Part shown: positions 1-8,247 of the stretch, in pieces
Position numbering within the stretch: position 1 is the stretch's first letter
Layout of the letters: every line of letters starts with the position of its first letter
From: Phycisphaeraceae bacterium
GTDB lineage: Bacteria > Planctomycetota > Phycisphaerae > Phycisphaerales > UBA1924
Assembly: GCA_019636495.1 (NCBI GenBank)
Contig: JAHBXL010000021.1
Span: forward strand, 24,177 to 88,176
Direction: 5' to 3'
Length of the DNA: 64,000 nucleotides
Translations under genes and position numbers: made by a program
Notes under the pieces: model-generated
What the model was told of the DNA's origin: nothing
What the model saw: only the letters and a program-made list of their open reading frames with translations
The model's database searches: none

Positions 1-408
1 CTGAATCTCTCTGCCATCGAACTCGCCTACAACGGCTCGAACAACGCGGGAGTGCTCGGCGGCTCGGGTCCGGCCAACCAGGCCGCCGCGGCCGCGGTGA
101 CCACCGGCCTCGAACTCAGCATCGCCCTGGCCGACCTCGGCCTCCAGGACCTTGTCGGCGAGACGATCTGCGTGATGGCGTTTGTCAACAACCAAGGCCA
201 CAACTACGCATCGAACCAGTTCCTGCCCGGCCTCAACGCCCCGCAGGGCAACCTCGGCGGCGACGGCACGGGCGGGTTCACCGGAGGCTTGGCCCTGAAC
301 CTCGGCCAGTTCATGAGCGAGGGTTACTTCGTCGTGCCGGTCCCCGCGCCCGCTTCTGCATCGCTTCTTGCGCTGGGTGGCCTGCTCGTCGCGCGTCGCC
401 GCCGCTGA
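1..408 (+). CDS. PEP-CTERM-like sorted exported protein, C-terminal part
   Basis: The reading frame is open from the first base, so the true start lies outside the window and only the last 135 residues are seen. The body is rich in Gly, Asn and Ala with no motif I recognise. The end has the layout of a PEP-CTERM-type sorting signal: a VPAPAS motif, a short hydrophobic helix (LLALGGLL) and a terminal Arg cluster (ARRRR). In planctomycetes such tails are usual on proteins exported and processed by an exosortase-like system, so surface or extracellular location is inferred. A strong terminator follows at 439-475. The specific function is unknown. Confidence 0.75.
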   Translation: MNLSAIELAYNGSNNAGVLGGSGPANQAAAAAVTTGLELSIALADLGLQDLVGETICVMAFVNNQGHNYASNQFLPGLNAPQGNLGGDGTGGFTGGLALNLGQFMSEGYFVVPVPAPASASLLALGGLLVARRRR

Positions 409-438
409 CTCCCGAGCGCTCTTCCGTGCCACTACACG

Positions 439-475
439 ACACGCCGGTCCCCGCGACCGGCGTGTTTGCTTTTTG
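439..475 (+). terminator. Rho-independent terminator after the PEP-CTERM-like gene
   Basis: A perfect 10-bp stem (acacgccggt / accggcgtgt, 439-448 and 456-465) with a 7-base loop is followed by a T-rich run (ttgcttttt). It lies 31 bp after the stop of the first gene and before the convergent lipoprotein gene that ends at 482. Confidence 0.8.
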
Positions 476-481
476 CCGCGA

Positions 482-1114
482 TCAACCGCCGCGGGCCCGC
501 CGCCACTCGCGCTCGATCGTGTCCAGCGCCTGCTGCGCCTGCTCTCCCAGTCGCTGCCGGATGCGGAGGCGGTCCACCGCCTCCTGGCTTCTTCCCCGCT
601 TGTGCAGCAGGGTCGAAGCGAGCGCATCGTGCGCGTCATTGGCTTCCCAGTACTCATCGTCCTGCCAGCGCTTCGTCCCGCCCAGGATCAGCGACTCGGC
701 CAGTTCGATCTCGTCCCGCGCCGCGGCGATCGCCCCGGCCTTGCCCGCCAGCGCGCCCACCACCGGCCAGTCGATCACCTCGTCGCGCCCCACACCCTCC
801 GGCATATCCGGGTCGCGGTACGCGACCTCGAGGATCAGCAGCGCATCCAGCACGCCCCCGGCAAAGGCCACCGCGAGCGGGTCGCCCGCCTCCAGTTTCG
901 CGTGCGCCAGGTTGATCGCCTGCCGAAACGTGATCCGGCCCTTGGCCCAATCCTGCCGCAACTGGTTCGCCGCGGCGGTGCGCCCGCCGTTGGCCGTCGC
1001 TTCGTAGGCATCCTCGATCCGGCCCCGCTCTGACTTGCACCCCGGCCCCATGGCCAGCGCCGACACGAGCATCAACGGGACAACAACGGAATCGAGCAGG
1101 CGGCGGCGGCGCAT
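482..1114 (-). CDS. putative lipoprotein, unknown function
   Basis: This 210-residue protein starts MRRRRLLDSV, has a hydrophobic signal segment and a lipobox-like AMGPGC near residue 26, so a lipid-anchored envelope protein is likely. The reading frame is open further upstream, but the extra residues are Cys- and Pro-rich with no signal-peptide character, so the start at 1114 is preferred. The mature part is Ala-rich and probably helical (AANQLRQDWAKG, GEQAQQALDTIE). I recognise no family. It converges on the first gene and is divergent from the lipoprotein gene at 1272. Confidence 0.65.
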   Translation of the reverse strand: MRRRRLLDSVVVPLMLVSALAMGPGCKSERGRIEDAYEATANGGRTAAANQLRQDWAKGRITFRQAINLAHAKLEAGDPLAVAFAGGVLDALLILEVAYRDPDMPEGVGRDEVIDWPVVGALAGKAGAIAAARDEIELAESLILGGTKRWQDDEYWEANDAHDALASTLLHKRGRSQEAVDRLRIRQRLGEQAQQALDTIEREWRRARGG

Positions 1115-1271
1115 GAGACACTCCGGCGGTACACTCGTGGCGGTGCTGGAACACGTATCGGCACGGCAGGCCGATCCCCTGCAAGGCGTACCGCCTCGCG
1201 TGCACCGGGGTTGACACGGCAGGCCCGCGGCCGTCACCATGTGGGCGGGACCACCAAGGAGAGGCGCACGG

Positions 1272-2090
1272 ATGACCTATTCCTCTGCACGTTGCACCGG
1301 TGTTCGGCTCGCGGTTCTCGTCGCGTCGGGGGCCCTGTGCGTGCTCGCCGGTTGTGCGGATCGCTACAAGGACACCCGCTACACGCGCTGGCCCAGCGGC
1401 GTGCGCGAGCGACCGATCGTCGAGCAGTCCGCCGCGGAACTCTTCGTCACGGTCGACGACGTCGCCCGCCCCGGCGGCGCGGCGGCGAGCGAACTGAACT
1501 TCTTCGACGAACTCGAAACCCGCGAGGAAGTCGTCAACGACGATGCGCTGCACGCGATCTTGCTCCTCGGCACCGGCGTCACGATGCCCGGTTACGACGA
1601 GCGCGTGACCATCGCTCGACGCCTCGGCTGGCTGCGTCCGCTGCGCCCGGGGCGCCCGCCGCGAGAGGCCGCGACCACCGGCGAAATCTCGCGCATGATC
1701 GTCCGCATGATGGGCGACCGAAAGCCGCTCACCCCGGCCAAGGCCGCGCAGCGCCTGCAATCTCTGGGACTGCTCCCGCCGGAGAGCACGCACTACCAGG
1801 GCATGACCGGCGCGCAGTTCGTCTCGCTGCTCGGACAGGTCGAGGAGGCGCTCGGCCCGGCCGCACTCGCCGCGATTCGCGCCGAGGCGCACGCCAACTG
1901 GAACACCCAGGTCGCCGTGGATGACTCGGACATCGAGTCGGCCAGCGAGCCCGCCCCGCGTCAGTCGGCCCCGGTCGCCTCCGCCCCCCCGACATCACCC
2001 CCGGCTGCCACCCAGCCGCCGCCGCCCGCGGAAACGACCGAATCGCCCTCTCCCTGGATCCGCGGCACGCCGCTCCGCCGACCGAACTGA
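1272..2090 (+). CDS. putative lipoprotein with Pro-rich tail
   Basis: A 272-residue protein with a type II signal peptide: MTYSSARCTGVRLAVLVASG followed by a VLAGC lipobox, so an envelope lipoprotein is predicted. The centre (residues about 60-210) is mixed helix/strand with conserved-looking acidic stretches (FFDELETREEVVNDD). The last 60 residues are a low-complexity Pro/Ala/Ser tail. An upstream in-frame GTG at 1239 would add 11 residues in front of the signal peptide, so the ATG at 1272, behind an aggagaggcg-type site, is taken. It is followed 43 bp later by another exported Pro-rich protein. No family is recognised. Confidence 0.65.
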   Translation: MTYSSARCTGVRLAVLVASGALCVLAGCADRYKDTRYTRWPSGVRERPIVEQSAAELFVTVDDVARPGGAAASELNFFDELETREEVVNDDALHAILLLGTGVTMPGYDERVTIARRLGWLRPLRPGRPPREAATTGEISRMIVRMMGDRKPLTPAKAAQRLQSLGLLPPESTHYQGMTGAQFVSLLGQVEEALGPAALAAIRAEAHANWNTQVAVDDSDIESASEPAPRQSAPVASAPPTSPPAATQPPPPAETTESPSPWIRGTPLRRPN

Positions 2091-2133
2091 TGCTCGACCT
2101 TCCGCCGAACTCTCACATCAACCGGATACACGC

Positions 2134-3192
2134 ATGACCCGCGCCCGACGACTCACGCCCGCCGCCGTTCTGGTTGCCGTCTGCGGAACCCTGGCGATCG
2201 GCAACCTTGCCGCGGCACAAAGCAGCCAGCCGCCTTCCAAGACCAAGGTCGTCCGTCGGCCGGTTGTGGACCTCAAGAAGCAGGCCGAGGAGCCGCGGCC
2301 GGGGCAGGTGATGCCCGGGCAGCCAAGTCCAGAGGCCCCACCCGCCGAACCGCCGCCCGCCCAGCCGCAGGGCGATCCGCCCGCGCAGCAGCAGCCCGCC
2401 GCGCCCGCAAGGCCCGCGGTCGACATCCCCGATTCGGAGCCTGCCCGGCCCGCACAACAGCCCGCCCCGATGCGGCCCATCAGGCCCGCGCCGGTCCCCG
2501 TTCAGGACCAACGCCCCGCGCAGGAGCACGCGCCCGCCGTTCGTCCGCAGGCCGATGCCGCCCCCGCGCCCGCTGCACCACCCGAACCCGTGGCTCGAGT
2601 CCGCGCCGAGCCCGATCCGATTCCCACGCTCCGCGTGGCTGAGCCCGAGGAGCCTGCCCCACAGCCCAAGCCCGAGATCAGCCCCGCGGCGGCCAGCGCC
2701 CCGGCTCGCCCGGCCGCCGCGCAGCCCGGCGCCGCGGGCACGGCCAAGCCCGGTGAGGCCGTTTCGGCTCGCGTCTCGGCGATCGATGGACCCGCCGACG
2801 TGATCGAGTGGCGAGGTCTGGGCGAGGAGTGGTCGCCCATCGCGGCGGGCGCGACCGCCAGCGGCCGTCTCGAGGTCCGCACGGGCCTGGGCGCATCGGC
2901 CACATTCGTGATTGATGATCAGGTCGAGATCAAGGTGCTCAGGCTCAGCCGCGTGCGCTTCGAACGCCGTGAGCCGTCCGGCCCCGGACTCCCGGCCGAA
3001 ATCGTCGTCGAAGTCAACCGCGGCGAGGTCGACATCAAGCCCCGGCCCGCCTTGGTCGCCGGCGCGGCGACGGCCGTGATCCGCATCGTCACCCCCGACA
3101 AGAACTTTGCCACGCGGCTTCCCACCGGAGTGCGGTACGACGCATTCTCGGGCACGCGAACACGGGTCCTCAGCGCGGAAAGGCACCGGTAG
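2134..3192 (+). CDS. exported Pro-rich protein with FecR-like C-terminal domain
   Basis: The 352-residue product has a Sec signal peptide (hydrophobic LTPAAVLVAVCGTLAIGNLA, then AAAQ). About 180 residues of Pro/Ala/Gln/Glu-rich linker follow. The C-terminal part (about 210-330) resembles the FecR domain: WRGLGEEWSPIAAG, then LEVRTGLGASATFVI, then VEVNRGEVDIKPRP. FecR-type domains bind ligands or sense stress in the envelope. Here the classical cytoplasmic anti-sigma part is absent, so this is not a sigma regulator of the FecIR type. The Pro-rich linker suggests it spans periplasm or wall. It probably forms a pair with the upstream lipoprotein gene. Confidence 0.6.
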   Translation: MTRARRLTPAAVLVAVCGTLAIGNLAAAQSSQPPSKTKVVRRPVVDLKKQAEEPRPGQVMPGQPSPEAPPAEPPPAQPQGDPPAQQQPAAPARPAVDIPDSEPARPAQQPAPMRPIRPAPVPVQDQRPAQEHAPAVRPQADAAPAPAAPPEPVARVRAEPDPIPTLRVAEPEEPAPQPKPEISPAAASAPARPAAAQPGAAGTAKPGEAVSARVSAIDGPADVIEWRGLGEEWSPIAAGATASGRLEVRTGLGASATFVIDDQVEIKVLRLSRVRFERREPSGPGLPAEIVVEVNRGEVDIKPRPALVAGAATAVIRIVTPDKNFATRLPTGVRYDAFSGTRTRVLSAERHR

Positions 3193-3411
3193 TCGTTCCC
3201 GTTCAGGCCCCTTCCGGGCACCGCCGGGGCGGGAAATGGGTAGGCAGCGGCCGATGAACCCAAATGTACAGGCGCAGTCGCCTTGCCGGCGAAGTGTTTG
3301 TGAGGCATGATGTAGTCTGGCGGGTCACCGTGGAGCCCGCCCGGATGGAGGCAGCCTTGTTCGGTTGCTTGGGGGGATGGGAAGGGGTGGGGCCACGTCG
3401 AGGCGTCGGAC

Positions 3412-4050
3412 ATGAGAATCGCCAAGCCCGTGCTCCGGCCTGTCGCGGTGCCCGCTTGGCGGTTGGATGCCGCGCAACTGCTCGAAGAACACCACCTGGT
3501 CGCGTGGTCGCCGCAGCCCGAAAACCGTCGACTGTTCGCCTGGGAACTGGCTGAGCACCTTGCGCGCTTCGAGGACACACAGGTGTGCATGATCCGCGGC
3601 GAAGAAGTCCGCGACCTGGCCTCACTCCGCGATGAACTCCGGGCCGTGCTCGATGTCGGCCAAATCGCCGCCCGCATGGAAGGTCCCGGCGGGATTATCG
3701 ACGGCCTCTCGCGGCGTGCAAGCGCGACCGGCGAGCCCGCGCTCAAACGCCGCTTCTTCATCTGGAGCGATGCCGACGTCCTGCTCCGTACCGACCACCG
3801 GCTCTTCGGCCGCGTGGTCGATGCCATTGCCGGCGTTGCCGCCGAGAGCGAATACGCCAGCGAGGACATGCTCTTCCTTCAGCGGGCCGTGTTCGTCGGC
3901 TCCAGCGTGCTGGATGTCTACGCCGAGGACCCGCGCGGGCAGTTCCGCTCGTGGTGGGCCGAAGACGGCGAGGACCCGTTCTGGAGTGTCGTCACCGGTC
4001 GCTCGCGCCCCGTCTTCCTGCGCTACCGGATCGAGGATGCGGCCGTCTGA
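3412..4050 (+). CDS. conserved hypothetical protein
   Basis: A 212-residue soluble protein without signal peptide or membrane segment. It shows a strand-helix pattern (TQVCMIRGEEVRDLASLRDE) and an aromatic/acidic segment (RRFFIWSDADVLLRTDHRLF, then FRSWWAEDGEDPFWSV). The first 30 residues contain VPAWRLDAAQLLEEHHLVAW. The codon pattern is like that of its neighbours and it stands alone between two other + strand genes. I looked for Barstar or nucleotidyltransferase features and could not support either. Function unknown. Confidence 0.6.
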   Translation: MRIAKPVLRPVAVPAWRLDAAQLLEEHHLVAWSPQPENRRLFAWELAEHLARFEDTQVCMIRGEEVRDLASLRDELRAVLDVGQIAARMEGPGGIIDGLSRRASATGEPALKRRFFIWSDADVLLRTDHRLFGRVVDAIAGVAAESEYASEDMLFLQRAVFVGSSVLDVYAEDPRGQFRSWWAEDGEDPFWSVVTGRSRPVFLRYRIEDAAV

Positions 4051-4150
4051 TCCGGCCCGTCGCGCTGCCCAAATGTGAAGTTCGCATCGACAGCACTCGG
4101 CGACCGCCGCTGGCCGATACCATGAGCGCGTACGGTCCCGGAGCACATTC

Positions 4151-4405
4151 ATGGCCGAGAGCAACCCGCCGAACCCGTCGTTTGCCCGCGCGTTCATCCC
4201 CGGACTGATCGTGGGGCTGGTGATCGGTCTGGTCGCCGGGGCCGTCATCCCGACCTTCCTGGAGCGTCCCGCGTCGTTGCCCGCCGATGGCGCTGGCACG
4301 TCGCCGCCGGTCCGGCCCGGCCCGCGCGACCATCGCGAGGACCCCGCGCCTCAGGATGTCCCGCCGGTCGAGCAGACGCCCACCGATGACCCTGCCCCGC
4401 AGTGA
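4151..4405 (+). CDS. small single-span membrane protein
   Basis: An 84-residue protein with one Gly/Val/Ile-rich transmembrane helix at residues 15-36 (FIPGLIVGLVIGLVAGAVIP) and a Pro/Asp-rich tail of about 45 residues. The helix has GxxxG-like spacing that could favour packing with another helix. The start lies behind a weak Shine-Dalgarno. It sits 45 bp before the uracil-DNA glycosylase gene and may be co-transcribed. No homologous family is recognised. Confidence 0.5.
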   Translation: MAESNPPNPSFARAFIPGLIVGLVIGLVAGAVIPTFLERPASLPADGAGTSPPVRPGPRDHREDPAPQDVPPVEQTPTDDPAPQ

Positions 4406-4450
4406 TCCGCGGCGCGACGGCCCCGTCCGCGGGCACGTATGCTCTGCGCC

Positions 4451-5386
4451 ATGAGCCGATCGACGCTGTCCGAACCGCTCCGCCGCGCTGTGCGACAGAA
4501 CGCGCGCACGCTCCAACTGCTGGGCGTTGACTTCGTCCCCATGCGGGCATCGCCCGCCGAGTCGCCCGCCGCCGCGGCAGAGTTGGAGCCCAAGCCCGCG
4601 CTCTTCTCGCCCGCGCCGGAAGCAGGCACAATCGAGGTTCGTCCGCCACGCCCGGCCTCCGCGGCTGCACCCGCGCCGTCTTCGCCGGCCGCGGCAGCGG
4701 GCAAACTGGCTCCCCAGCACGCCGCGGAACTGCTGGAAGAACTGCGGCAGCGCTACGAGCGTGAGGCGCCCCATTCCCGCTTTGTCACGGATCACCACAG
4801 CATCGTGTTCGGCGAGGGCGATCCGTGTGCGCGGCTGATGTTCATCGGCGAGGCGCCCGGCGCGGAGGAAGACCGCACGGGTCGTCCGTTTGTGGGCCGC
4901 GCAGGGCAACTGCTCGACAAGATGATCAACGCCATGGGCCTGGCGCGCGAGCAGGTCTACATCGCCAACGTTCTGAAGACCCGCCCGCCCAACAACGCGA
5001 CCCCCACGAGCGACGAGTGCGCCGCCTGCGCGCCCTTCCTCTACGAGCAGATCATGATCATCCGGCCCGAGGTCATCGTGACCCTCGGCCTCCCCGCATC
5101 GCGCACGCTGCTGAACTCGATGGAGAGCATGGGCGCGCTGCGCGGCCGCTGGTGGACTTTCCGCCCGCCCGCGCCGCTCCTGGCCGCCGCGCCGGGCGGG
5201 CAGGGCCTCGGCACGGGTTGGACCGTCCCCATCATGCCCACGTACCACCCGGCGTTCCTGCTGCGGTCCTACACGACCGAAAACCGGCAGAAGGTCTGGG
5301 CCGATCTGCGCCTGGCCATGGAGCGCCTTGGGCTGGCCACAGCCAGCACCGGGCTGACGGCAAACTCCCCCGGAGAAGAGGGATAA
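4451..5386 (+). CDS. family-4-like uracil-DNA glycosylase without Fe-S cysteines
   Basis: The 311-residue protein has a variable Ala/Pro-rich N-terminus of about 95 residues and then the family-4 UDG fold. Motifs are [20 protein letters not shown] (uracil pocket and water-activating loop), [28 protein letters not shown] and [10 protein letters not shown] (DNA minor-groove loop). Such enzymes remove uracil from DNA to start base-excision repair. Family 4 normally binds a 4Fe-4S cluster through an N-terminal CxxC, a Cys in the VLKC motif and a Cys about 15 residues on. Here the CxxC is missing and VLKC is VLKT, so the cluster is probably lost. The ATG at 4451 is preferred; an ATG four codons upstream is possible. 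Confidence 0.85.
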   Translation: MSRSTLSEPLRRAVRQNARTLQLLGVDFVPMRASPAESPAAAAELEPKPALFSPAPEAGTIEVRPPRPASAAAPAPSSPAAAAGKLAPQHAAELLEELRQRYEREAPHSRFVTDHHSIVFGEGDPCARLMFIGEAPGAEEDRTGRPFVGRAGQLLDKMINAMGLAREQVYIANVLKTRPPNNATPTSDECAACAPFLYEQIMIIRPEVIVTLGLPASRTLLNSMESMGALRGRWWTFRPPAPLLAAAPGGQGLGTGWTVPIMPTYHPAFLLRSYTTENRQKVWADLRLAMERLGLATASTGLTANSPGEEG

Positions 5387-5460
5387 GGCAATCCCCAAAA
5401 ATCGACCAATTATTCCGAAAGCACTGGAACTTTGAGGTCGAACTTGCCACAATGTGAACC

Positions 5461-5629
5461 TGAAGGGCCGCTCGTGCGAATAACGCAGAGAGGCCTGGAC
5501 GCGAGTGAGGGTTTTGTACCAGCCGGTTGAGTCCTAGTCACCGGCATCCAACCACAACAACACCCCTCAACCAGACCCCCACGAGACCCGGCGCTTGGCC
5601 CTTGCGGCTAGGCGCTGGGTTTTTTCTTT
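5461..5629 (+). ncRNA. candidate structured small RNA ending in a terminator
   Basis: The 293-bp gap between the UDG gene and the convergent copper-protein gene holds three consecutive hairpins and no convincing reading frame. Hairpin 1 is 5466-5495 (ggcc, ctc and tgcg pairing around an aataa loop). Hairpin 2 is 5522-5545 (gccggt with accggc). Hairpin 3 is the terminator at 5586-5620. A longer-range pairing of gtgagggttttgt with acaacacccctca could enclose hairpin 2. This looks like a compact structured RNA, but it could also be a long 3' UTR of the UDG gene. I do not match it to 6S, SRP, tmRNA or RNase P RNA. Confidence 0.35.
5586..5629 (+). terminator. Rho-independent terminator
   Basis: The stem acccggcgctt (5586-5596) pairs with aggcgctgggt (5610-5620) using G-U wobbles, and a run of six Ts plus ctttc follows. 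It ends either the candidate small RNA or the UDG transcript. Confidence 0.75.
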
Positions 5630-5679
5630 CACTCGGCGCGCGGCCACGCCGCCGGGTGTCGGCGCTGCAACTGCCGAGG

Positions 5680-6093
5680 TCATTCCGGCAGATCGAGGGC
5701 CGTGTCCGCCGGCAGTTTGCGTATCGTGGTGACCTCGTACCCGCGCTGGCCCGGCTTGGTCCAGTGCGCGAACGTGAACTCGACCGCATCGCCAACGGCG
5801 AGCCCCTCAAGGCTCACGCCCTTGGCGACCGGGAATGGCATGATCATCGCCGGCATGCCGACCGTCCCGTTGGGGTTGACCAACGTGTCAATGGGCTCAT
5901 GGTGGATCTGCAGGTCGCTCATGGGCTTCCCCGCCTCGGGCAGCATCAGCACCCTCCCGCGCACGGTGTACACCGCGTCGGGCTCGGGCCGCGCGGCTTG
6001 CGCCGATGCGGGCTCCCGCCGGCACGACAGCAGCGCGAGTATCCCCACGCCGCAGGCGACCAGCGCGACCGAGATCAGAACAATGCGGAGCAT
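5680..6093 (-). CDS. CusF-like copper-binding lipoprotein
   Basis: A 137-residue envelope protein with a hydrophobic leader and a lipobox-like ALLSC near residue 24. The body matches the CusF_Ec/copper-binding fold: VYTVRGRVLMLPEAG, LQIHHEPIDTLVN, MPAMIMPFPVAKG and GLAVGDAVEFTF. The His-His plus Met-x-x-Met pattern is the copper(I)-binding signature of this family. The likely role is periplasmic copper delivery or tolerance. The start at 6093 is chosen because the signal segment begins there. A hairpin at 6126-6155 separates it from the next - strand gene upstream. It could help metallate the copper oxidase encoded 40 kb away, but that is inference. Confidence 0.75.
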   Translation of the reverse strand: MLRIVLISVALVACGVGILALLSCRREPASAQAARPEPDAVYTVRGRVLMLPEAGKPMSDLQIHHEPIDTLVNPNGTVGMPAMIMPFPVAKGVSLEGLAVGDAVEFTFAHWTKPGQRGYEVTTIRKLPADTALDLPE

Positions 6094-6125
6094 GGGGGAC
6101 AATAGACCCTGCGCAACCGGCAAAA

Positions 6126-6155
6126 CGAACAGGGCCCGCCGCGCCGGCGGGCCCG
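6126..6155 (-). terminator. Terminator-like hairpin, - strand
   Basis: A 9-bp GC-only stem (gggcccgcc / ggcgggccc, 6132-6154) is followed on the - strand by tgttcgtttt. It lies between the 105-residue gene (6183-6500) and the copper-protein gene, and would end the former transcript. Confidence 0.55.
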
Positions 6156-6182
6156 CGTGGATCATCAAGGGGATTTCGTCGC

Positions 6183-6500
6183 TCAGGCCGCTTCGATCCG
6201 CACCAGCGGCTCGACCGAACGCAGTTCCGCGGCGAGATCGTGGTTGTACACAAACGACCAGTTCGCGCCGGTCCGCATCGACACGATCCGCGCGCACGGC
6301 CGACGCTGCACCCAGTCGCGGTTGCCGCGGTTGTACACCACCGTCGTCCGCCGCCGCGCGACCTGTGCCCGACGCAGCGACTTGATGTTCTGCGGGTCCA
6401 GCAGCATCAGCGAGCGCAGGGTCTTGGCGTTGCCGCGAGAACGGGGCAACTTGACCAGCGTGCAGCGGACAGTCTGGCCGGGCTTGAGCGTGTCGATCAT
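6183..6500 (-). CDS. small basic conserved hypothetical protein
   Basis: A 105-residue Arg-rich cytoplasmic protein beginning MIDTLKPGQTVRCTLVKLPR. It has a basic centre (RRAQVARRRTTVVYNRGNRD) and a C-terminal WSFVYNHDLAAELRS. A ggaag Shine-Dalgarno stands 12 bases before the ATG, which decides this start over longer upstream frames. The high charge and the strand-rich start suggest an RNA- or DNA-binding role, but no family is recognised. Confidence 0.6.
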   Translation of the reverse strand: MIDTLKPGQTVRCTLVKLPRSRGNAKTLRSLMLLDPQNIKSLRRAQVARRRTTVVYNRGNRDWVQRRPCARIVSMRTGANWSFVYNHDLAAELRSVEPLVRIEAA

Positions 6501-6863
6501 GGGGCGGTCTTCCAAAAAGTGGGGCCCGAACGATAGGACCTGCCCCTGCAAGCGTCCAGAGCGCGAGGCTTTGCGCCAGGGCAACCGCATTATTGCTCTT
6601 GGGTGCCCCGCCACTCCGTGGCGGGCCTTGGAATGTGTACTTCTCCAATGATCCCGAAGGTCACGGTTCGCTCGCTTGTGAGTGTTCGGTTCATTCTTGG
6701 CGATAAGGCGGTTGCCCCAGGCTTTGCGACCGGCGAACCATGCGGACGGCAGTGCCGGCGGCCCGGACAGGCCGCGAGCGGAAGTTCGGTCCGTGGTCGG
6801 CTGTCGCGCCGATCCGGCCCCGGACGCGGCAGCCGCGGACCAAGGCCGGTCTACGATCCACCC
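6501..6863. other. Intergenic gap between divergent genes
   Basis: This 363-bp stretch lies between the 105-residue gene (-) and the Memo-family gene (+). It holds a 19-bp palindrome at 6607-6625 of the same type found inside ffh. It must carry the promoters of both genes, but I see no clear -35/-10 pair and no RNA gene. Confidence 0.5.
6607..6625. repeat. Short palindromic repeat (CACTCCGTG family)
   Basis: Perfect palindrome cccgccac-tcc-gtggcggg. The same core, with tcc or gga between complementary GCCAC or GGCAC arms, recurs at 51375, 51463, 62590 and 62635. Confidence 0.7.
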
Positions 6864-8231
6864 ATGAGCCAGCCCGATGCGAATCCCCCCGCCCCTTCGG
6901 CACCGAAGTTCGACCCGAACGCGCCCCACATGCGCCGACCCAAGTTACGGCCCGTGCGCGGGTTCCCGGCGCAGGGCAAGGGCCCCGATGGGCAGGAGGT
7001 CCAACTGATCGGCGTGGCCGATGCGCGCCAGATCTCCGACAAGGTCATGTTCACCATGCCCGCGGCCCAGATGGTCTTCCCGATGATGGACGGCACGCGC
7101 GACATCGAGCAGATCGTCAAGGAAGTCGGCCGCGGTCTGACACCGCAGATCCTCCAGAGCATCGTGGCCCAACTCGACGATGCCTGCCTGCTCGAAGGGC
7201 CGACGTTCGACAAACTCCTCAGCAAGGTCAAGGCCGAGTTCGACTCGGCGACCAACCTCCCGCCGGGCAGCACCGCGGCCTTTGCCGACTCGCTGGTTGC
7301 CTCGGCCCTGGGCCCGAACGTCGATGAGAGCGTCAAGAGCGAGCAGGGGCCTTCGCGCGTGCGCGACCTGTTCAACCAGTGGATGGACAAGGCCCTCGAG
7401 AAAGTCGAGAAGCCGAGTTTCGACCAGTTGCCGCGCGCCATCATCGCGCCGCACGTCGACTATCCGCGCGGCTGGATCAACTACGCCCACGTCTACGGCC
7501 GCATGCGCGTCTGCGACCGCCCCGACCGCGTCATCGTGCTCGGCACCAACCACTTCGGACAGGGCACCGGCGTCGTCGGCTGCGACAAGGGCTATACCAC
7601 GCCGCTGGGCACCAGCGAGGCCGACAGCGATGTCGTGCACGCGCTCACGTTCGCGCTGGGCGACAAGTTCCTGGCCAACCGCTACGACCACGAGCGCGAG
7701 CACTCCGTCGAACTCCAGATGATGTGGATCCAGCACGTCTTCGGCGCCGACGAGAACGGCCGCTTCCCCAAGGTCTTCGGCGCGCTGGTGCACGACCCGG
7801 CCGTCGCCAACGGCGAGAGTTACGACGGCAACGGCGTCGCGCTCGAGCCGTTCGTCAAGGCCCTCAAGGACTGCGTCAGCAGCCTGCCGGGCCGAACGCT
7901 CATCGTCGCCTCCGCCGATCTCTCCCACGCCGGCCCCGCCTTCGGCGACAAGCAGACCCTCGCCGGCGAAACCCCGGAGGCCGATGCCGCCCGCAAACGC
8001 GTCTTCCAGCACGACATGGGCATGCTCGACCTTGTCCGCCAGAACAAGCCCGGCGAACTCGTCGCCGCCATGGCCTGGCAGCAGAACCCCACGCGATGGT
8101 GCTCCACCGGCAACATCGTCGCCACGCTCCTCGCCGTCGAGCCCGAACGCGTCGAGATGCTCAACTACGCCGCCAGCATCGACCAGCCCGGCACCACGAT
8201 GGTCTCGAGTTTCGCCGCGGCGATGTGGTAG
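6864..8231 (+). CDS. amrB: AmmeMemoRadiSam system protein B (Memo family) with N-terminal PqqD-like region
   Basis: A 455-residue cytoplasmic protein. Residues about 175-455 carry the Memo signature: RAIIAPHVDYPRGWINYAHV, RVIVLGTNHFGQGTG, HEREHSVELQMMWIQHVFG, LIVASADLSHAGPAFGD and FQHDMGMLDLV. Memo proteins are related to extradiol dioxygenases and usually accompany a radical SAM enzyme and an AMMECR1 protein in the AmmeMemoRadiSam set; neither is in this window. Residues about 60-115 (DGTRDIEQIVKEVG, then ILQSIVAQLDDACLLEG) look like a PqqD-type winged helix, so the protein is longer than the usual 270-300 residues. The ATG at 6864 is chosen because upstream in-frame residues are Arg/Gly-rich low complexity. 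Confidence 0.85.
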   Translation: MSQPDANPPAPSAPKFDPNAPHMRRPKLRPVRGFPAQGKGPDGQEVQLIGVADARQISDKVMFTMPAAQMVFPMMDGTRDIEQIVKEVGRGLTPQILQSIVAQLDDACLLEGPTFDKLLSKVKAEFDSATNLPPGSTAAFADSLVASALGPNVDESVKSEQGPSRVRDLFNQWMDKALEKVEKPSFDQLPRAIIAPHVDYPRGWINYAHVYGRMRVCDRPDRVIVLGTNHFGQGTGVVGCDKGYTTPLGTSEADSDVVHALTFALGDKFLANRYDHEREHSVELQMMWIQHVFGADENGRFPKVFGALVHDPAVANGESYDGNGVALEPFVKALKDCVSSLPGRTLIVASADLSHAGPAFGDKQTLAGETPEADAARKRVFQHDMGMLDLVRQNKPGELVAAMAWQQNPTRWCSTGNIVATLLAVEPERVEMLNYAASIDQPGTTMVSSFAAAMW

Positions 8232-8247
8232 CCGCGCCGACCCGCGG

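Noticed and set aside
3412..4050. Assignment of this protein as a Barstar-like inhibitor
   Set aside because: Only a short strand-helix stretch was suggestive; the family core is absent and the protein is more than twice the usual length.
5387..5679. A tRNA, tmRNA or SRP RNA in the gap after the UDG gene
   Set aside because: No cloverleaf, TψC-like or SRP apical-loop sequence is present; only unassigned hairpins and a terminator are seen.
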